DNA of 64,000 bases from Moraxella haemolytica (GTDB lineage: Bacteria; Pseudomonadota; Gammaproteobacteria; Pseudomonadales; Moraxellaceae), in the NCBI RefSeq assembly GCF_030177935.1, contig NZ_CP089974.1, positions 2,046,001 to 2,110,000 on the forward strand, written 5' to 3'. Positions within the stretch are counted from its first letter, which is position 1. Every line of letters starts with the position of its first letter. A program made the position numbers and the translations under genes. Of this stretch, positions 45,285 through 55,113 are shown piece by piece. The notes under the pieces were generated by a model that saw nothing but the letters and a program-made list of their open reading frames with translations, was not told the DNA's origin and ran no database searches.

Positions 45285-45773
45285 ATGAAATTTCGCATAC
45301 CTTATCATTTCATCAAACATAAAAAAGATCGCATTGTCATGCGTCATTTAACAACAGGAGAAATTACGCTGGCTCAATCCGTGTTCGGCGATTTGATTGA
45401 TTATGATAAGGTCAAAATCATCAAATACCCTTATATTCCTTGGCAGTCTGATGAAGTATTTATTGCCCCCAATGGCTTTATTTTTGTGCCTGATAAGCAT
45501 TATAAGGCGGACTTTTCAGTAGCAGATAAACCATATCAACAAATTTTTATCCACGAAATGACCCATGTCTTACAACATCAGTATGGCTATCATGTGCTAC
45601 TGCGTGGAGCGTGGTTACAAAGTCTGTATTATCTTTCGTTTAAAAAATACAACCCCTATCACTATGTCTTTGATGAATCCAAGAGCTTTTGGGATTATAA
45701 TATCGAGCAACAAGGCAAAATCGCTGAGCATATTTATCTAGGAAAATGTGAAAATATCATCCATAAAGCCTAA
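45285..45773 (+). CDS. Hypothetical HExxH (zincin-like) protein
   Basis: A 162-residue protein with the zinc-protease-like motif FIHEMTHVLQHQYGYHVL (HExxH near residue 95). Around it lie APNGFIFVPDKHYK and FWDYNIEQQGKIAEHIY; the late Glu could be a third metal ligand. Similar proteins are sometimes annotated as Vgr- or Rhs-associated, and the fold resembles short metallopeptidase domains. No signal peptide. It lies 22 bases after the dGTPase gene. Function is unknown; a toxin or processing enzyme is conceivable. Confidence 0.6.
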   Translation: MKFRIPYHFIKHKKDRIVMRHLTTGEITLAQSVFGDLIDYDKVKIIKYPYIPWQSDEVFIAPNGFIFVPDKHYKADFSVADKPYQQIFIHEMTHVLQHQYGYHVLLRGAWLQSLYYLSFKKYNPYHYVFDESKSFWDYNIEQQGKIAEHIYLGKCENIIHKA

Positions 45774-45813
45774 TTTATCTACTCTTTATCATTTTGCAAC
45801 ACCCATTAGACAC

Positions 45814-45846
45814 AAAAAAAGGCAAGCTCATCGCCTGCCTTTTTGT
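45814..45846. terminator. Bidirectional terminator between convergent genes
   Basis: AAAAAGGCA-AGC and GC-CTGCCTTTTT form a stem with one mismatch, with A- and T-tracts on the outer sides, suiting termination from both directions. Confidence 0.8.
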
Positions 45847-45865
45847 TTACATATCAGCCCTCTAA

Positions 45866-47557
45866 TCACTCAAAAATATTGCCCGTCAGATTAAATTCCA
45901 CTCGCATCAGCTCTTGGAGTTTAAACTTCTGGGGCTTGCCAGAAGCGGTCATCGGAAACTCATTGACAAAGCTGACATAGCGAGGTACTTTGTGATGTGA
46001 GACTTGGGTGCGACAGAATTCTCGAATGTCATCTTCACAACAAGCCGCCCCGTCATTCAAAATGATACAAGCACACAGCTCCTCACCATAGCGTTTATCA
46101 GGCAAGCCGACAACCTGCACACTCAGCACGGCAGGATGCTGAAATATCAAATCTTCAATCTCTTTAGGGAACAGATTCTCTCCACCACGAATCACCACAT
46201 CTTTGATACGACCTTTGATTTTGACAAAGCCGTCTTCGTCCATCTCGGCGATGTCTCCTGTATGCATCCAACCATGCTTATCGACCACTTCTTTGGTTTT
46301 ATCAGGCTCACCCCAGTAGCCTGCCATCACCGAATAGCCTCGAGTACATAGCTCGCCAGACACACCCACGGGGGTAATTTTACCGTCCTCATCAACAATT
46401 TTTACTTCCAAATGTGGGTGGATTTGACCAACTGTGCTGACTCGCTTATCAATCGGGTCATCAACATGGCTTTGCATGGAGACGGGTGAGGTTTCTGTCA
46501 TACCGTAGCAAATGGTAATCTCGCTCATGTGCATACGGTCGATGACCCTTTGCATGATTTCACGAGGGCAAGGAGAACCCGCCATGATGCCCGTCCGTAA
46601 ACTTGATAAATCAAATTCATCAAACCGCTTATCTTCTAGCATGGTAATGAACATCGATGGCACACCATATAATGCTGTACAACGCTCATTATGCACCGCT
46701 TGTAAGGTTTGGGTTGGGTTGTAGGCAAAATCAGGATAAATGACTGTCGCCCCATGCGTCATGGCAGCAAGATTACCCATGACCATGCCAAAGCAGTGAA
46801 ATAGTGGCACAGCCACACAGATTCTGTCATCTTCGGTAAGTTTGATGCCCTCACCAACAAAATAGCCATTATTTAGGATATTATGATGGGTGAGCATCGT
46901 GCCTTTTGGGTTGCCTGTGGTGCCTGAGGTGAATTGGATATTGACCACATCATCAAACTGTAGCCTTTGGGCGATATATTCGATGTGCTGCTTTTGGGCG
47001 AGTGTTGGCGGTGTTAATAAATCATTAAAACGATAAACACCATCATGCTCTTCGTCGCTGGCTTTAATCACGACTTTTAGGTGTGGTAGGTTATGAGAGA
47101 CAAGCAGTTTACTATGGTTGCTTTCAAGCTCAGGGGCAATGCTGGCAAGCATGGCATGATAGTCTGAGGTCTTAAAGGAATCTGCAATAACAATACCACG
47201 ACATTCAACTTTATTGAGTACATATTCCAATTCTTTGGCTTTGTAGGCGGGGTTTAGATTGACCAAAATTACCCCGATCTTAAAGCACGCATACTGCGTA
47301 ATGACCCACTCGATGCTATTTAACGCCCAAATACCCAAGCGATCACCTGTATCAAAACCCAACTCAAGCAGCGATGCTGCAAAAGCATTTACCTGCTCGG
47401 ATAGCTGTTGATAAGTGAGCCGGCAGTCTTGATGAATGCTGACTACCGCTTCTTTATCAGCGTACTTGATGCAAGCACGGTCGAACATCTCGCCAATCGT
47501 CAAACCAATCAGCGGCTTGTCGCTGATGCCTGAAAGATAGCTTAATTTTTGGTACAT
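45866..47557 (-). CDS. Acyl-CoA synthetase (AMP-binding) of the leucine/isovalerate cluster
   Basis: A 563-residue ANL-superfamily enzyme that activates a carboxylate to its CoA ester through an acyl-AMP. Motifs: the P-loop-like IQFTSGTTGNPKGTMLTHHN, CYGMTETSPVSMQ, the MHTGDIAEMDEDG core and the terminal ASGKPQKFKLQEL with the catalytic Lys. It resembles short- to medium-chain acyl-CoA ligases found beside leucine catabolic genes, so isovalerate or a branched acid is a plausible substrate. It is followed on the same strand, upstream, by the TetR regulator gene. Confidence 0.85.
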   Translation of the reverse strand: MYQKLSYLSGISDKPLIGLTIGEMFDRACIKYADKEAVVSIHQDCRLTYQQLSEQVNAFAASLLELGFDTGDRLGIWALNSIEWVITQYACFKIGVILVNLNPAYKAKELEYVLNKVECRGIVIADSFKTSDYHAMLASIAPELESNHSKLLVSHNLPHLKVVIKASDEEHDGVYRFNDLLTPPTLAQKQHIEYIAQRLQFDDVVNIQFTSGTTGNPKGTMLTHHNILNNGYFVGEGIKLTEDDRICVAVPLFHCFGMVMGNLAAMTHGATVIYPDFAYNPTQTLQAVHNERCTALYGVPSMFITMLEDKRFDEFDLSSLRTGIMAGSPCPREIMQRVIDRMHMSEITICYGMTETSPVSMQSHVDDPIDKRVSTVGQIHPHLEVKIVDEDGKITPVGVSGELCTRGYSVMAGYWGEPDKTKEVVDKHGWMHTGDIAEMDEDGFVKIKGRIKDVVIRGGENLFPKEIEDLIFQHPAVLSVQVVGLPDKRYGEELCACIILNDGAACCEDDIREFCRTQVSHHKVPRYVSFVNEFPMTASGKPQKFKLQELMRVEFNLTGNIFE

Positions 47558-47644
47558 GATACTCTCCTTGAATCATGATAAATCCGCCTTGACGACAAGA
47601 TAAGCAACTTCATGTCGCTTCTAAGCTAAACAAGCAAGACCTGC

Positions 47645-48247
47645 TTAACTTTGTACCGCTTTTAAACAAAAATCAGCGACCGCTTTGGCAAACTCATCCT
47701 TGTTCATCGCTTGCGGATTTAGGCTTAAAGGTTCAATCACCGCAAATGTCATCGCACCAACGATACATTGGGCGGTCGTGCCGATATCCATAGCAGCAAA
47801 TACGCCTTGGTTTTTGCCTTCTTGTAGGATACCTTCTACGACCTCTTTGACGATTTGCTTACTTTTAAAGCGTGCCTCTTCTACTGGTGCATCAGCAGGC
47901 TCAAGCATCAAAGAATAGGCAAGTTTTGGGCTGTTTAATGCACGCTTGACGAAAGTTCTCATCGCTCGCTGTAACTTATCGGAAGCTGGCGAGTCTTGTT
48001 TGGCAATCTGCATTAAAATCGCAATTTCTGCTTGTATGGCAGCTGACAGAACCTCGATGATAATGTGATTTTTATTATCAAAATATCGATACACCAGCCC
48101 ATTAGATACCCCTGCCATCTCAGCAATGGTCTGAATTTGGGCTTCTTTGATACCGCCTTGGGTAATCAGTTGCTTAGCCGCCTGCAAGATGGCTTCACGG
48201 TTTTGGCGAAGTCGCTCTTGCATCAAAACAGAACGCTTATAACTCAT
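47645..48247 (-). CDS. TetR-family regulator of the leucine catabolic cluster
   Basis: A roughly 200-residue TetR-type repressor. The N-terminal helix-turn-helix is in REAILQAAKQLITQGGIKEAQ and IAEMAGVSNGLVYRYFDNKN (residues about 15-60); the C-terminal effector domain is all helical. It lies divergently from liuA and next to the acyl-CoA ligase gene, and palindromes occur in the shared upstream region. I infer that it controls the cluster in response to an acyl-CoA. The start is either ATG 48247 or ATG 48265; GAGAG before the former favours it. Confidence 0.8.
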   Translation of the reverse strand: MSYKRSVLMQERLRQNREAILQAAKQLITQGGIKEAQIQTIAEMAGVSNGLVYRYFDNKNHIIIEVLSAAIQAEIAILMQIAKQDSPASDKLQRAMRTFVKRALNSPKLAYSLMLEPADAPVEEARFKSKQIVKEVVEGILQEGKNQGVFAAMDIGTTAQCIVGAMTFAVIEPLSLNPQAMNKDEFAKAVADFCLKAVQS

Positions 48248-48267
48248 GCTTTTATTCTCTCTCATTT

Positions 48268-48318
48268 AAAAATGAATTGTCAATCATTTTTTTAATAAAA
48301 TTCACTTTTTTTATTAAA
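48268..48318. promoter_or_regulatory. Candidate TetR operator region upstream of liuA
   Basis: Two inverted repeats sit next to each other: AAAAATGA-N8-TCATTTTT (48268-48291) and TTTAATAAA-N10-TTTATTAAA (48291-48318). They lie between the divergent regulator and liuA genes, where a TetR-type repressor usually binds. The AT-rich composition makes chance similarity possible. Confidence 0.35.
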
Positions 48319-48454
48319 AATATTATGCTACATTATTCCCAACCACCAAAACCAACCTCATAAGGGTCGATTTACCTTGTTTGGTTTTTGCTGGCAAGTC
48401 AAATATTTTAACACAAGCCATTCTTTGTTTGGGCATTTACACAAGGACGACACC

Positions 48455-49627
48455 ATGAATCTAAGCAATCTAACTTTCGGCATCGATGAAACTTTATTGG
48501 CAGTACAAGATGAGGTACGCAAATTCTGCCAAAAAGAGGTTGCTCCACTCGCTGAACAGACGGACAAGAACAATCAATTTCCCAACCATCTTTGGAAAAA
48601 GTTTGGCGAGATGGGGCTACTTGGCATGACCGTCTCCGAAGAATTTGGCGGTGCCAACTTGGGATACCTAGCCCACATTCTGGTCATGCAAGAAATCTCT
48701 CGTGCTTCTGCTTCTATCGGGCTATCCTATGGAGCTCACTCCAATCTATGTGTCAATCAAATCAACCTAAACGGCAATCAAACACAAAAAGAGCGTTTTT
48801 TACCCAAGCTCATCAGCGGTGATTTTATCGGTGCATTGGCAATGAGTGAGCCGAATGCTGGCTCTGATGTGGTCAGCATGAGACTAAAAGCCGAACAAAA
48901 AGGCGATCGATTTATTCTAAACGGTTCAAAGATGTGGATTACCAATGGTGGCGATGCTGATGTGATGGTCGTCTATGCCAAGACCGACCCAAGTGCAGGT
49001 GCTAAGGGCATCACGGCATTTTTGGTAGAAAAAGGCATGAAAGGTTTTAGTCATGGCACACACCTTGATAAGCTGGGTATGCGTGGCTCAAACACTTATC
49101 CCATCTTCTTTGATGATGTTGAAATCCCAGAGGAAAATGTGCTTGGCGGTATGGGCAATGGTGTAAAAGTACTGATGAGCGGATTGGACTACGAGCGAGC
49201 TGTACTTAGTGGCGGTCCTTTGGGCATCATGGATGCTTGTATGGATTTGGCGATGCCTTATGTGCATGAACGCACGCAGTTTGGGCAAGCGATTGGCGAG
49301 TTTCAACTCATGCAAGGCAAAATCGCTGACATGTACTCTACCATGCTCGCCTGCAAAGCTTTAGTCTATGCAGTCGGTAGTGCTTGTGATAAATCAAATC
49401 ACGACAGAAGTCTAAGAAAAGACTGTGCCAGTGCAATACTGTATGCCGCCGAAAAAGCCACATGGCTGGCAGGCGAAACCATTCAGACGCTAGGTGGCAA
49501 CGGTTATATCAATGAGTTTCCCGCAGGCAGACTGTGGCGAGATGCCAAACTGTACGAAATCGGTGCAGGCACATCAGAGATTCGCCGTATGCTGATTGGT
49601 CGTGAACTATTCAACGAAACCAAATAA
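48455..49627 (+). CDS. liuA: Isovaleryl-CoA dehydrogenase
   Basis: Oxidises isovaleryl-CoA to 3-methylcrotonyl-CoA in leucine degradation, passing electrons to ETF. The 390-residue acyl-CoA dehydrogenase shows [50 protein letters not shown] with the catalytic-type Glu of this subfamily, and the flavin-site [20 protein letters not shown] region in parts. The position upstream of the carboxylase genes supports the substrate. ATG 48455 follows AAGGACGAC; a longer upstream frame has no similarity. Confidence 0.93.
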   Translation: MNLSNLTFGIDETLLAVQDEVRKFCQKEVAPLAEQTDKNNQFPNHLWKKFGEMGLLGMTVSEEFGGANLGYLAHILVMQEISRASASIGLSYGAHSNLCVNQINLNGNQTQKERFLPKLISGDFIGALAMSEPNAGSDVVSMRLKAEQKGDRFILNGSKMWITNGGDADVMVVYAKTDPSAGAKGITAFLVEKGMKGFSHGTHLDKLGMRGSNTYPIFFDDVEIPEENVLGGMGNGVKVLMSGLDYERAVLSGGPLGIMDACMDLAMPYVHERTQFGQAIGEFQLMQGKIADMYSTMLACKALVYAVGSACDKSNHDRSLRKDCASAILYAAEKATWLAGETIQTLGGNGYINEFPAGRLWRDAKLYEIGAGTSEIRRMLIGRELFNETK

Positions 49628-49689
49628 GCATCAAGCGGACAATTCAATACAGGCAAAATCCCAACCAAAAACTAAAACAAGGACAGATT

Positions 49690-51303
49690 ATGACCGCCGA
49701 TTTTAATACATTGACCAGTAAAATCAATATCCGTAGCAATGCGTTTCAAACCAATCAAGCCGCCATGCTGTCGCTCGTAGAAGACTTAAACCAACAAGCG
49801 ACTCGCATCTGTCTTGGGGGGCATGAACAAGCCCGAGCCAAACACACCGCCAGAGGCAAGCTACTTGCTCGTGAACGCATCAACACTCTTCTTGATACAG
49901 GTTCTGCATTTTTGGAGATTGGGCAATTTGCTGCCTTAGGGGTCTATGAAGACGACATTCCTTGTGCTGGTGTGGTGGCAGGGGTCGGCATGGTCAGTGG
50001 TGTCATGTGTATGATTGTCGCCAATGATGCGACGGTCAAGGGTGGTACTTATTATCCTTTGACTGTCAAAAAACACTTAAGAGCCCAAGAAATTGCCAAA
50101 GAAAATCGCCTGCCTTGTATTTATTTGGTGGATTCTGGCGGTGCTTTTTTGCCATTACAAGACCAAGTTTTTCCCGATAAAGAGCATTTTGGGCGGATTT
50201 TTTATAATCAAGCACAGATGTCAAAAGCAGGCATTCCACAAATTGCGGTGGTGATGGGTAGCTGTACTGCAGGAGGTGCTTATGTGCCTGCCATGAGCGA
50301 TGAAACCATCATCGTACGCAATCAAGGTACTATCTTTTTGGGTGGGCCGCCATTGGTCAAGGCAGCCACAGGCGAGGTGGTGTCCAGCGAAGATTTGGGT
50401 GGTGGTGATGTACATACTCGACTATCAGGCGTGGCAGACCATTTGGCAGAAAATGATGAACATGCCCTCATGATTGCTCGTAGCATCGTAAGCAATCTGA
50501 ATCAGCCAAAACAAACCCTTAAGAATGAGTTTGAGGAGCCGAATTTTTCTCAAGATGAGCTGTATGGCATCGTTCCTGCCGATGCCAAAACCCCTTTTGA
50601 CATCAGAGAGGTTATTGCAAGATTGGTCGATGGCTCACGCTTTGATGAATTTAAGGCAAGATTTGGCACAACTTTGGTTACGGGATTTGCCCAAATTTAT
50701 GGTCAAAAAATCGGCATCATCGCCAACAATGGCATCTTGTTTTCAGAATCTGCCCAAAAAGGTGCTCACTTTATTGAACTGTGTTGCCAACGCAAAGTCC
50801 CATTATTATTTCTACAAAACATCACAGGCTTTATGGTGGGGCAAAAATACGAAAACGAAGGCATCGCCAAACATGGAGCCAAACTTGTCATGGCGGTGGC
50901 TACTGCCAATGTACCCAAAATCACCCTAGTGATTGGCGGTTCATTTGGGGCAGGCAACTACGGTATGTGTGGTCGTGCGTACTCACCACGATTTATGTGG
51001 ACCTGGCCAAACTCTCGCATTTCTGTCATGGGTGGTGAACAGGCAGCAAGTGTGCTATCGACCATCAAGCGTGAACAAATTGAAAAAGCTGGTCAGTCTT
51101 GGTCTATTGATGAAGAAAACAACTTTAAAGCACCCATTCGTGAACAATATGAAAGACAAGGGCATCCCTACTACGCTTCGGCACGCCTATGGGACGATGG
51201 TGTCATCGATCCTGCTCAAAGTCGCCATATTCTCGGTCTTAGCTTTGCCATCGCCATGAATGCACCGATTGATGATATGGGCTTTGGGGTATTTAGAATG
51301 TAA
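49690..51303 (+). CDS. liuB: Methylcrotonyl-CoA carboxylase, carboxyltransferase (beta) subunit
   Basis: Transfers the carboxyl from biotin to 3-methylcrotonyl-CoA. The 537-residue protein has the two crotonase-like carboxyltransferase halves: [35 protein letters not shown] in the first, and [33 protein letters not shown] in the second. [31 protein letters not shown], seen here in parts, is typical of MCC rather than propionyl-CoA carboxylase. AAGGAC-like site upstream. Confidence 0.94.
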   Translation: MTADFNTLTSKINIRSNAFQTNQAAMLSLVEDLNQQATRICLGGHEQARAKHTARGKLLARERINTLLDTGSAFLEIGQFAALGVYEDDIPCAGVVAGVGMVSGVMCMIVANDATVKGGTYYPLTVKKHLRAQEIAKENRLPCIYLVDSGGAFLPLQDQVFPDKEHFGRIFYNQAQMSKAGIPQIAVVMGSCTAGGAYVPAMSDETIIVRNQGTIFLGGPPLVKAATGEVVSSEDLGGGDVHTRLSGVADHLAENDEHALMIARSIVSNLNQPKQTLKNEFEEPNFSQDELYGIVPADAKTPFDIREVIARLVDGSRFDEFKARFGTTLVTGFAQIYGQKIGIIANNGILFSESAQKGAHFIELCCQRKVPLLFLQNITGFMVGQKYENEGIAKHGAKLVMAVATANVPKITLVIGGSFGAGNYGMCGRAYSPRFMWTWPNSRISVMGGEQAASVLSTIKREQIEKAGQSWSIDEENNFKAPIREQYERQGHPYYASARLWDDGVIDPAQSRHILGLSFAIAMNAPIDDMGFGVFRM

Positions 51304-51351
51304 TTTGGTATGCAATGCAACATTTAGACGACAGATAAAAAGGACAATACC

Positions 51352-52140
51352 ATGAATTTTGATACCTTAGAATGCACCATTCACGACCAAATCGCCCATG
51401 TTTGGCTAAACCGACCTGATGTGCATAACGCCTTTAATGCGACCGTCATCGCCGAACTGCACGCCTGCTTTGATGAGCTTGATGGGCGTGATGATGTGCG
51501 TGTCGTTGTGCTGGGTGGGCGTGGCAAAAGTTTTTCAGCAGGGGCGGATTTAACTTGGATGAAGCAAATGGGTGAAGCGGATTTTAATACCAACAGCCAA
51601 GATGCTCTAAAACTTGCCAAGATGCTTCATCGTATCGCCACCTTGACTAAGCCAACCATCGCCCGTGTTCATGGGGCGGCATTGGGCGGTGGTATGGGGC
51701 TTGCGTCAGCGTGTGATATTTGTGTTGCCAGTAGTGCTGCCAAATTTGCCACCTCAGAGGTTCGCTTAGGGCTGTCTCCAAGCACCATCAGTCCTTATGT
51801 CATCAAAGCCATCGGTGCAAGACAAGCTGGTCGTTATTTTTTAACCGCCGAACGCATCGATGCTAAGCAAGCCCATGCCATAGGACTGGTGCATGAAGTT
51901 ACTGATGACGAGATGGGTTTGGATGCTTTGATTGATGATCTTATCGATAACATTTTAAAGGGTGCTCCAAAAGCACAGCACGCCTCCAAAGAACTCATCG
52001 ACATGGTCGCTCATGCCGACATTGATGATGAACTACTACAAAAGACCGCCAATCACATCGCCAAGATTCGCACAGGCGATGAAGCCAAATCAGGCTTAGG
52101 TGCTTTTTTGAGCAAACAAACACCCACTTGGATAAAATAA
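51352..52140 (+). CDS. liuC: 3-Methylglutaconyl-CoA hydratase
   Basis: Hydrates 3-methylglutaconyl-CoA to HMG-CoA. A 262-residue enoyl-CoA hydratase/isomerase family member with the oxyanion-hole segments GGRGKSFSAGADLTWMKQM and RVHGAALGGGMGLASACDI, and the catalytic region SEVRLGLSPSTISPYVIKAIG. The function is assigned from its place between the two MCC subunit genes. Its last bases overlap an alternative frame of liuD but the chosen liuD start is 24 bases downstream. Confidence 0.9.
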   Translation: MNFDTLECTIHDQIAHVWLNRPDVHNAFNATVIAELHACFDELDGRDDVRVVVLGGRGKSFSAGADLTWMKQMGEADFNTNSQDALKLAKMLHRIATLTKPTIARVHGAALGGGMGLASACDICVASSAAKFATSEVRLGLSPSTISPYVIKAIGARQAGRYFLTAERIDAKQAHAIGLVHEVTDDEMGLDALIDDLIDNILKGAPKAQHASKELIDMVAHADIDDELLQKTANHIAKIRTGDEAKSGLGAFLSKQTPTWIK

Positions 52141-52163
52141 CAACTCTACAAAAGGACCATATC

Positions 52164-54137
52164 ATGTTTCATAAAATACTCATTGCCAATCGTGGTGAAA
52201 TTGCCTGTCGAGTCATCAAAACTTGTCGAAAGCTGGGGGTTGCCACTGTCGCTGTCTATTCGGACGCAGATTCGGACGCTGAGCACACACTACTTGCGGA
52301 TGAAGCGGTTCATATCGGTGCCTCGCCTGCTACCCAAAGCTACCTGCAAATCGACAAAATCATCAATGCCGCCAAGCAAACAGGTGCTAGTGCCATTCAT
52401 CCTGGTTATGGGTTTTTGTCCGAGAATGACCAATTTGCCAAAGCCTGTCATGATAACGGCATTGTATTTATCGGACCACCTGTTGAAGCCATTCTTGCCA
52501 TGGGATTAAAAGCAACCTCAAAGGCTCTCATGGAAAAAGCTGGCGTGCCTTTAACCCCTGGTTATCATGGCAATAATCAAGACCCTGATTTTTTAAAGGC
52601 ACAAGCTGACAAAATCGGCTACCCTGTTCTCATTAAGGCAAGTGCTGGTGGTGGGGGTAAGGGCATGAGCTTGGTAGAGCATGAAGCCAATTTTCTTACC
52701 CAGTTAAAATCCTGTAAACAAGAGGCACTGTCAAGCTTTGGTAATGATGATGTGCTCATCGAACGCTACATCGTCAATCCTCGTCATGTTGAAGTGCAGA
52801 TTTTTGGCGATACTTTTGGCAATGTCGTACATCTGTTTGAGCGAGACTGCTCGGTGCAAAGAAGACATCAAAAAGTCATCGAAGAGGCTCCCGCTCCAAA
52901 CATCAGCGAAGACAAGCTACAACAGATGCGTACTGCCGCCATCAATGCCGCCAAAGCGGTCGGCTATGTGGGTGCTGGTACGGTTGAGTTTATTGTTGAA
53001 CAAGATGGCACTGCTTATTTTATGGAGATGAACACTCGGCTACAGGTAGAACATCCTGTTACCGAGATGATTACTGGGGTTGATTTGGTTGAGTGGCAGC
53101 TAAGAATTGCCGATGGGGAAGCACTACCAAAAACTCAAGATGAGCTAATGGCACAAGGTCATGCCATCGAGGCTCGCATCTATGCTGAAATTCCAGAGCA
53201 AGGCTATCTGCCCGCCACTGGTAAAATTACCCATCTAACCTACCCAAGCAGTAGCGATGGCATTCGCATTGATAGCGGCATCACCTTGGGTGATGAAATC
53301 ACCACTTTTTATGACCCCATGATTGCCAAGTTGATTGTTTGGGGGAAAAATCGTGATGAGGCGATTGGAAAGCTGTATCATGCACTTAGTCAGACGCATA
53401 TTGACGGACTGGGGAACAACATCGCCTTTTTAGGACGCATCTTACAATCTGAACGCTTTAAAAACATACAGTTAGACACCAATCTTATCAACAAAGAAGA
53501 AGATTTTCTACTCAATCCTGTCATTAACATCACTGATGAGCTGGTGATTAAAGCATCATTCATTAAGCTGATGAAGCAGATTGGTCAAGGCAATATATGG
53601 CAGATGCACCCATTGTGGCGACCAAATACCACCACCTGTCATCGCATTCATCTAAAATATCAAGACCAGGAGTATGTCGTCTCATGGCATAATGATGGCA
53701 AGCGGTGGCTGGCGAATCATCATCAACGCACCTTTGTCGTGAATGGTGAATTATTGGATGCCAATACCGCCAGCATCACCTTAGACGGTCATCATCAAAA
53801 AGTATCTTTTAATCACAGTAAAGATACTCTTACTCTGTATGACAATACATATGGGATTAATGCCGTACCGTTCGCTCTACCCAAGATTGGCTGTGGTCAA
53901 AACGATAGTGAAGCACAAGGCGGACTAACCGCCCCCATGCCAGGTATCATCGTTGATGTCTGCGTTCAAGCAGGGCAAGCGGTCGCCAAAGATGAGGTAC
54001 TGCTCACGATGGAAGCGATGAAAATTATTTATACCATCAAAGCCCCCGATGACGGCATCGTACAAGAGTGCTATTATAAAACTGGCGACCAAGTCAAAGC
54101 AGGCGATGAGCTGGTATCTTTTGAGGCAAAACAATAA
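52164..54137 (+). CDS. liuD: Methylcrotonyl-CoA carboxylase, biotin carboxylase (alpha) subunit
   Basis: Carboxylates biotin with ATP and bicarbonate. The 657-residue chain begins MFHKILIANRGEIACRV and contains the ATP-grasp part (LIKASAGGGGKGMSLVE, VHLFERDCSVQRRHQKVIE, YFMEMNTRLQVEHPVTE) and a C-terminal biotinyl domain with LLTMEAMKIIY, where the Lys carries biotin. A PMPGIIVDV block precedes it. The ATG at 52164 is preceded by AAAAGGACC. The liuE gene follows after a hairpin. Confidence 0.95.
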   Translation: MFHKILIANRGEIACRVIKTCRKLGVATVAVYSDADSDAEHTLLADEAVHIGASPATQSYLQIDKIINAAKQTGASAIHPGYGFLSENDQFAKACHDNGIVFIGPPVEAILAMGLKATSKALMEKAGVPLTPGYHGNNQDPDFLKAQADKIGYPVLIKASAGGGGKGMSLVEHEANFLTQLKSCKQEALSSFGNDDVLIERYIVNPRHVEVQIFGDTFGNVVHLFERDCSVQRRHQKVIEEAPAPNISEDKLQQMRTAAINAAKAVGYVGAGTVEFIVEQDGTAYFMEMNTRLQVEHPVTEMITGVDLVEWQLRIADGEALPKTQDELMAQGHAIEARIYAEIPEQGYLPATGKITHLTYPSSSDGIRIDSGITLGDEITTFYDPMIAKLIVWGKNRDEAIGKLYHALSQTHIDGLGNNIAFLGRILQSERFKNIQLDTNLINKEEDFLLNPVINITDELVIKASFIKLMKQIGQGNIWQMHPLWRPNTTTCHRIHLKYQDQEYVVSWHNDGKRWLANHHQRTFVVNGELLDANTASITLDGHHQKVSFNHSKDTLTLYDNTYGINAVPFALPKIGCGQNDSEAQGGLTAPMPGIIVDVCVQAGQAVAKDEVLLTMEAMKIIYTIKAPDDGIVQECYYKTGDQVKAGDELVSFEAKQ

Positions 54138-54144
54138 TGACTAA

Positions 54145-54171
54145 GCGTGCTGTGTTTAAGATACAGCACGC
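54145..54171 (+). other. Intra-operon stem-loop between liuD and liuE
   Basis: GCGTGCTGT and ACAGCACGC form a perfect 9-bp GC-rich stem around a 9-base loop. It is not followed by T residues, so it is more likely an mRNA stability or processing element than a terminator. Confidence 0.5.
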
Positions 54172-54201
54172 ACATCAACCCAATGTATCAAGGATGGCAT
54201 T

Positions 54202-55098
54202 ATGACCCACATAAAAATCGTTGAAGTCGGTGCAAGAGATGGATTACAAAACGAAAAAACCCCACTTAGCGTTGATGATAAGCTGACGCTTATTCATGAC
54301 CTAATGGCGGCAAATTTAAAATTCATTGAGGCAGGCTCGTGTGTATCGCCAAAATGGGTTCCTCAAATGGCATCAAGCACCGAAGTATATCGTCAGCTAC
54401 CCAAAGATACAGACATCAGTTTTTCTCTTTTAACTCCCAATACTCAGGGCATCAAAGATGCGTTAGAGGTGGGCTGCCAAGAGGTTGCTGTCTTTACCGC
54501 TGCCAGTGAGTCTTTTACTAAAAAAAATACTAATTGCACGATTGATGAGAGTTTTGAGCGAATCTTAGACATCATATCCTTAGCCCAAGAACATGATGTT
54601 AAGGTGCGAGGCTATGTCTCTTGTGTGGTGGATTGTCCTTATGAAGGAGCGATTGACCCCACTAAAGTCGCCAGCATCGCACGCCGTCTGTATGATATGG
54701 GGTGCTACGAGATTTCTTTGGGAGAGACCATCGGCACAGCCACGCCCAATCAGGTAAGACGACTTTGGCAAGCGTGCCGTGATGAGCTTGATATTAGCAT
54801 ATTAGCAGGGCATTTTCATGACACCTATGGTATGGCGATTGCCAATATTTATGAATCGCTTGAACAAGGCATTGCCATCTTTGATGCCTCTGTTGGTGGT
54901 TTGGGTGGTTGCCCTTATGCCAAGGGAGCATCTGGTAATGTCGCTACCGAAGATGTACACTATCTGATGACAGGCTTGGGGCTATCTACAGGCATTGACA
55001 TTGATAAACTGGTACAAGCCAGTCATGCCATATGTCAAAAATTAGCTCGCCCCAATGGCTCAAAATTTACCAACGCCTATCTGGCAAATTGCCACTAG
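54202..55098 (+). CDS. liuE: Hydroxymethylglutaryl-CoA lyase
   Basis: Splits HMG-CoA into acetoacetate and acetyl-CoA, the end of the leucine pathway. The 298-residue TIM-barrel protein has EVGARDGLQNEK near the start, the metal-binding GHFHDTYGMAIAN and the active-site Cys loop VGGLGGCPYAKGASGN. It ends in TAG and is followed by the thioesterase gene 15 bases later. Confidence 0.95.
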   Translation: MTHIKIVEVGARDGLQNEKTPLSVDDKLTLIHDLMAANLKFIEAGSCVSPKWVPQMASSTEVYRQLPKDTDISFSLLTPNTQGIKDALEVGCQEVAVFTAASESFTKKNTNCTIDESFERILDIISLAQEHDVKVRGYVSCVVDCPYEGAIDPTKVASIARRLYDMGCYEISLGETIGTATPNQVRRLWQACRDELDISILAGHFHDTYGMAIANIYESLEQGIAIFDASVGGLGGCPYAKGASGNVATEDVHYLMTGLGLSTGIDIDKLVQASHAICQKLARPNGSKFTNAYLANCH

Positions 55099-55113
55099 TT
55101 AAAAGAGGTCATC

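Noticed and set aside
49812-49822. G6 run in liuB as a phase-variable tract
   Set aside because: Too short to be called hypermutable and inside a conserved metabolic enzyme.
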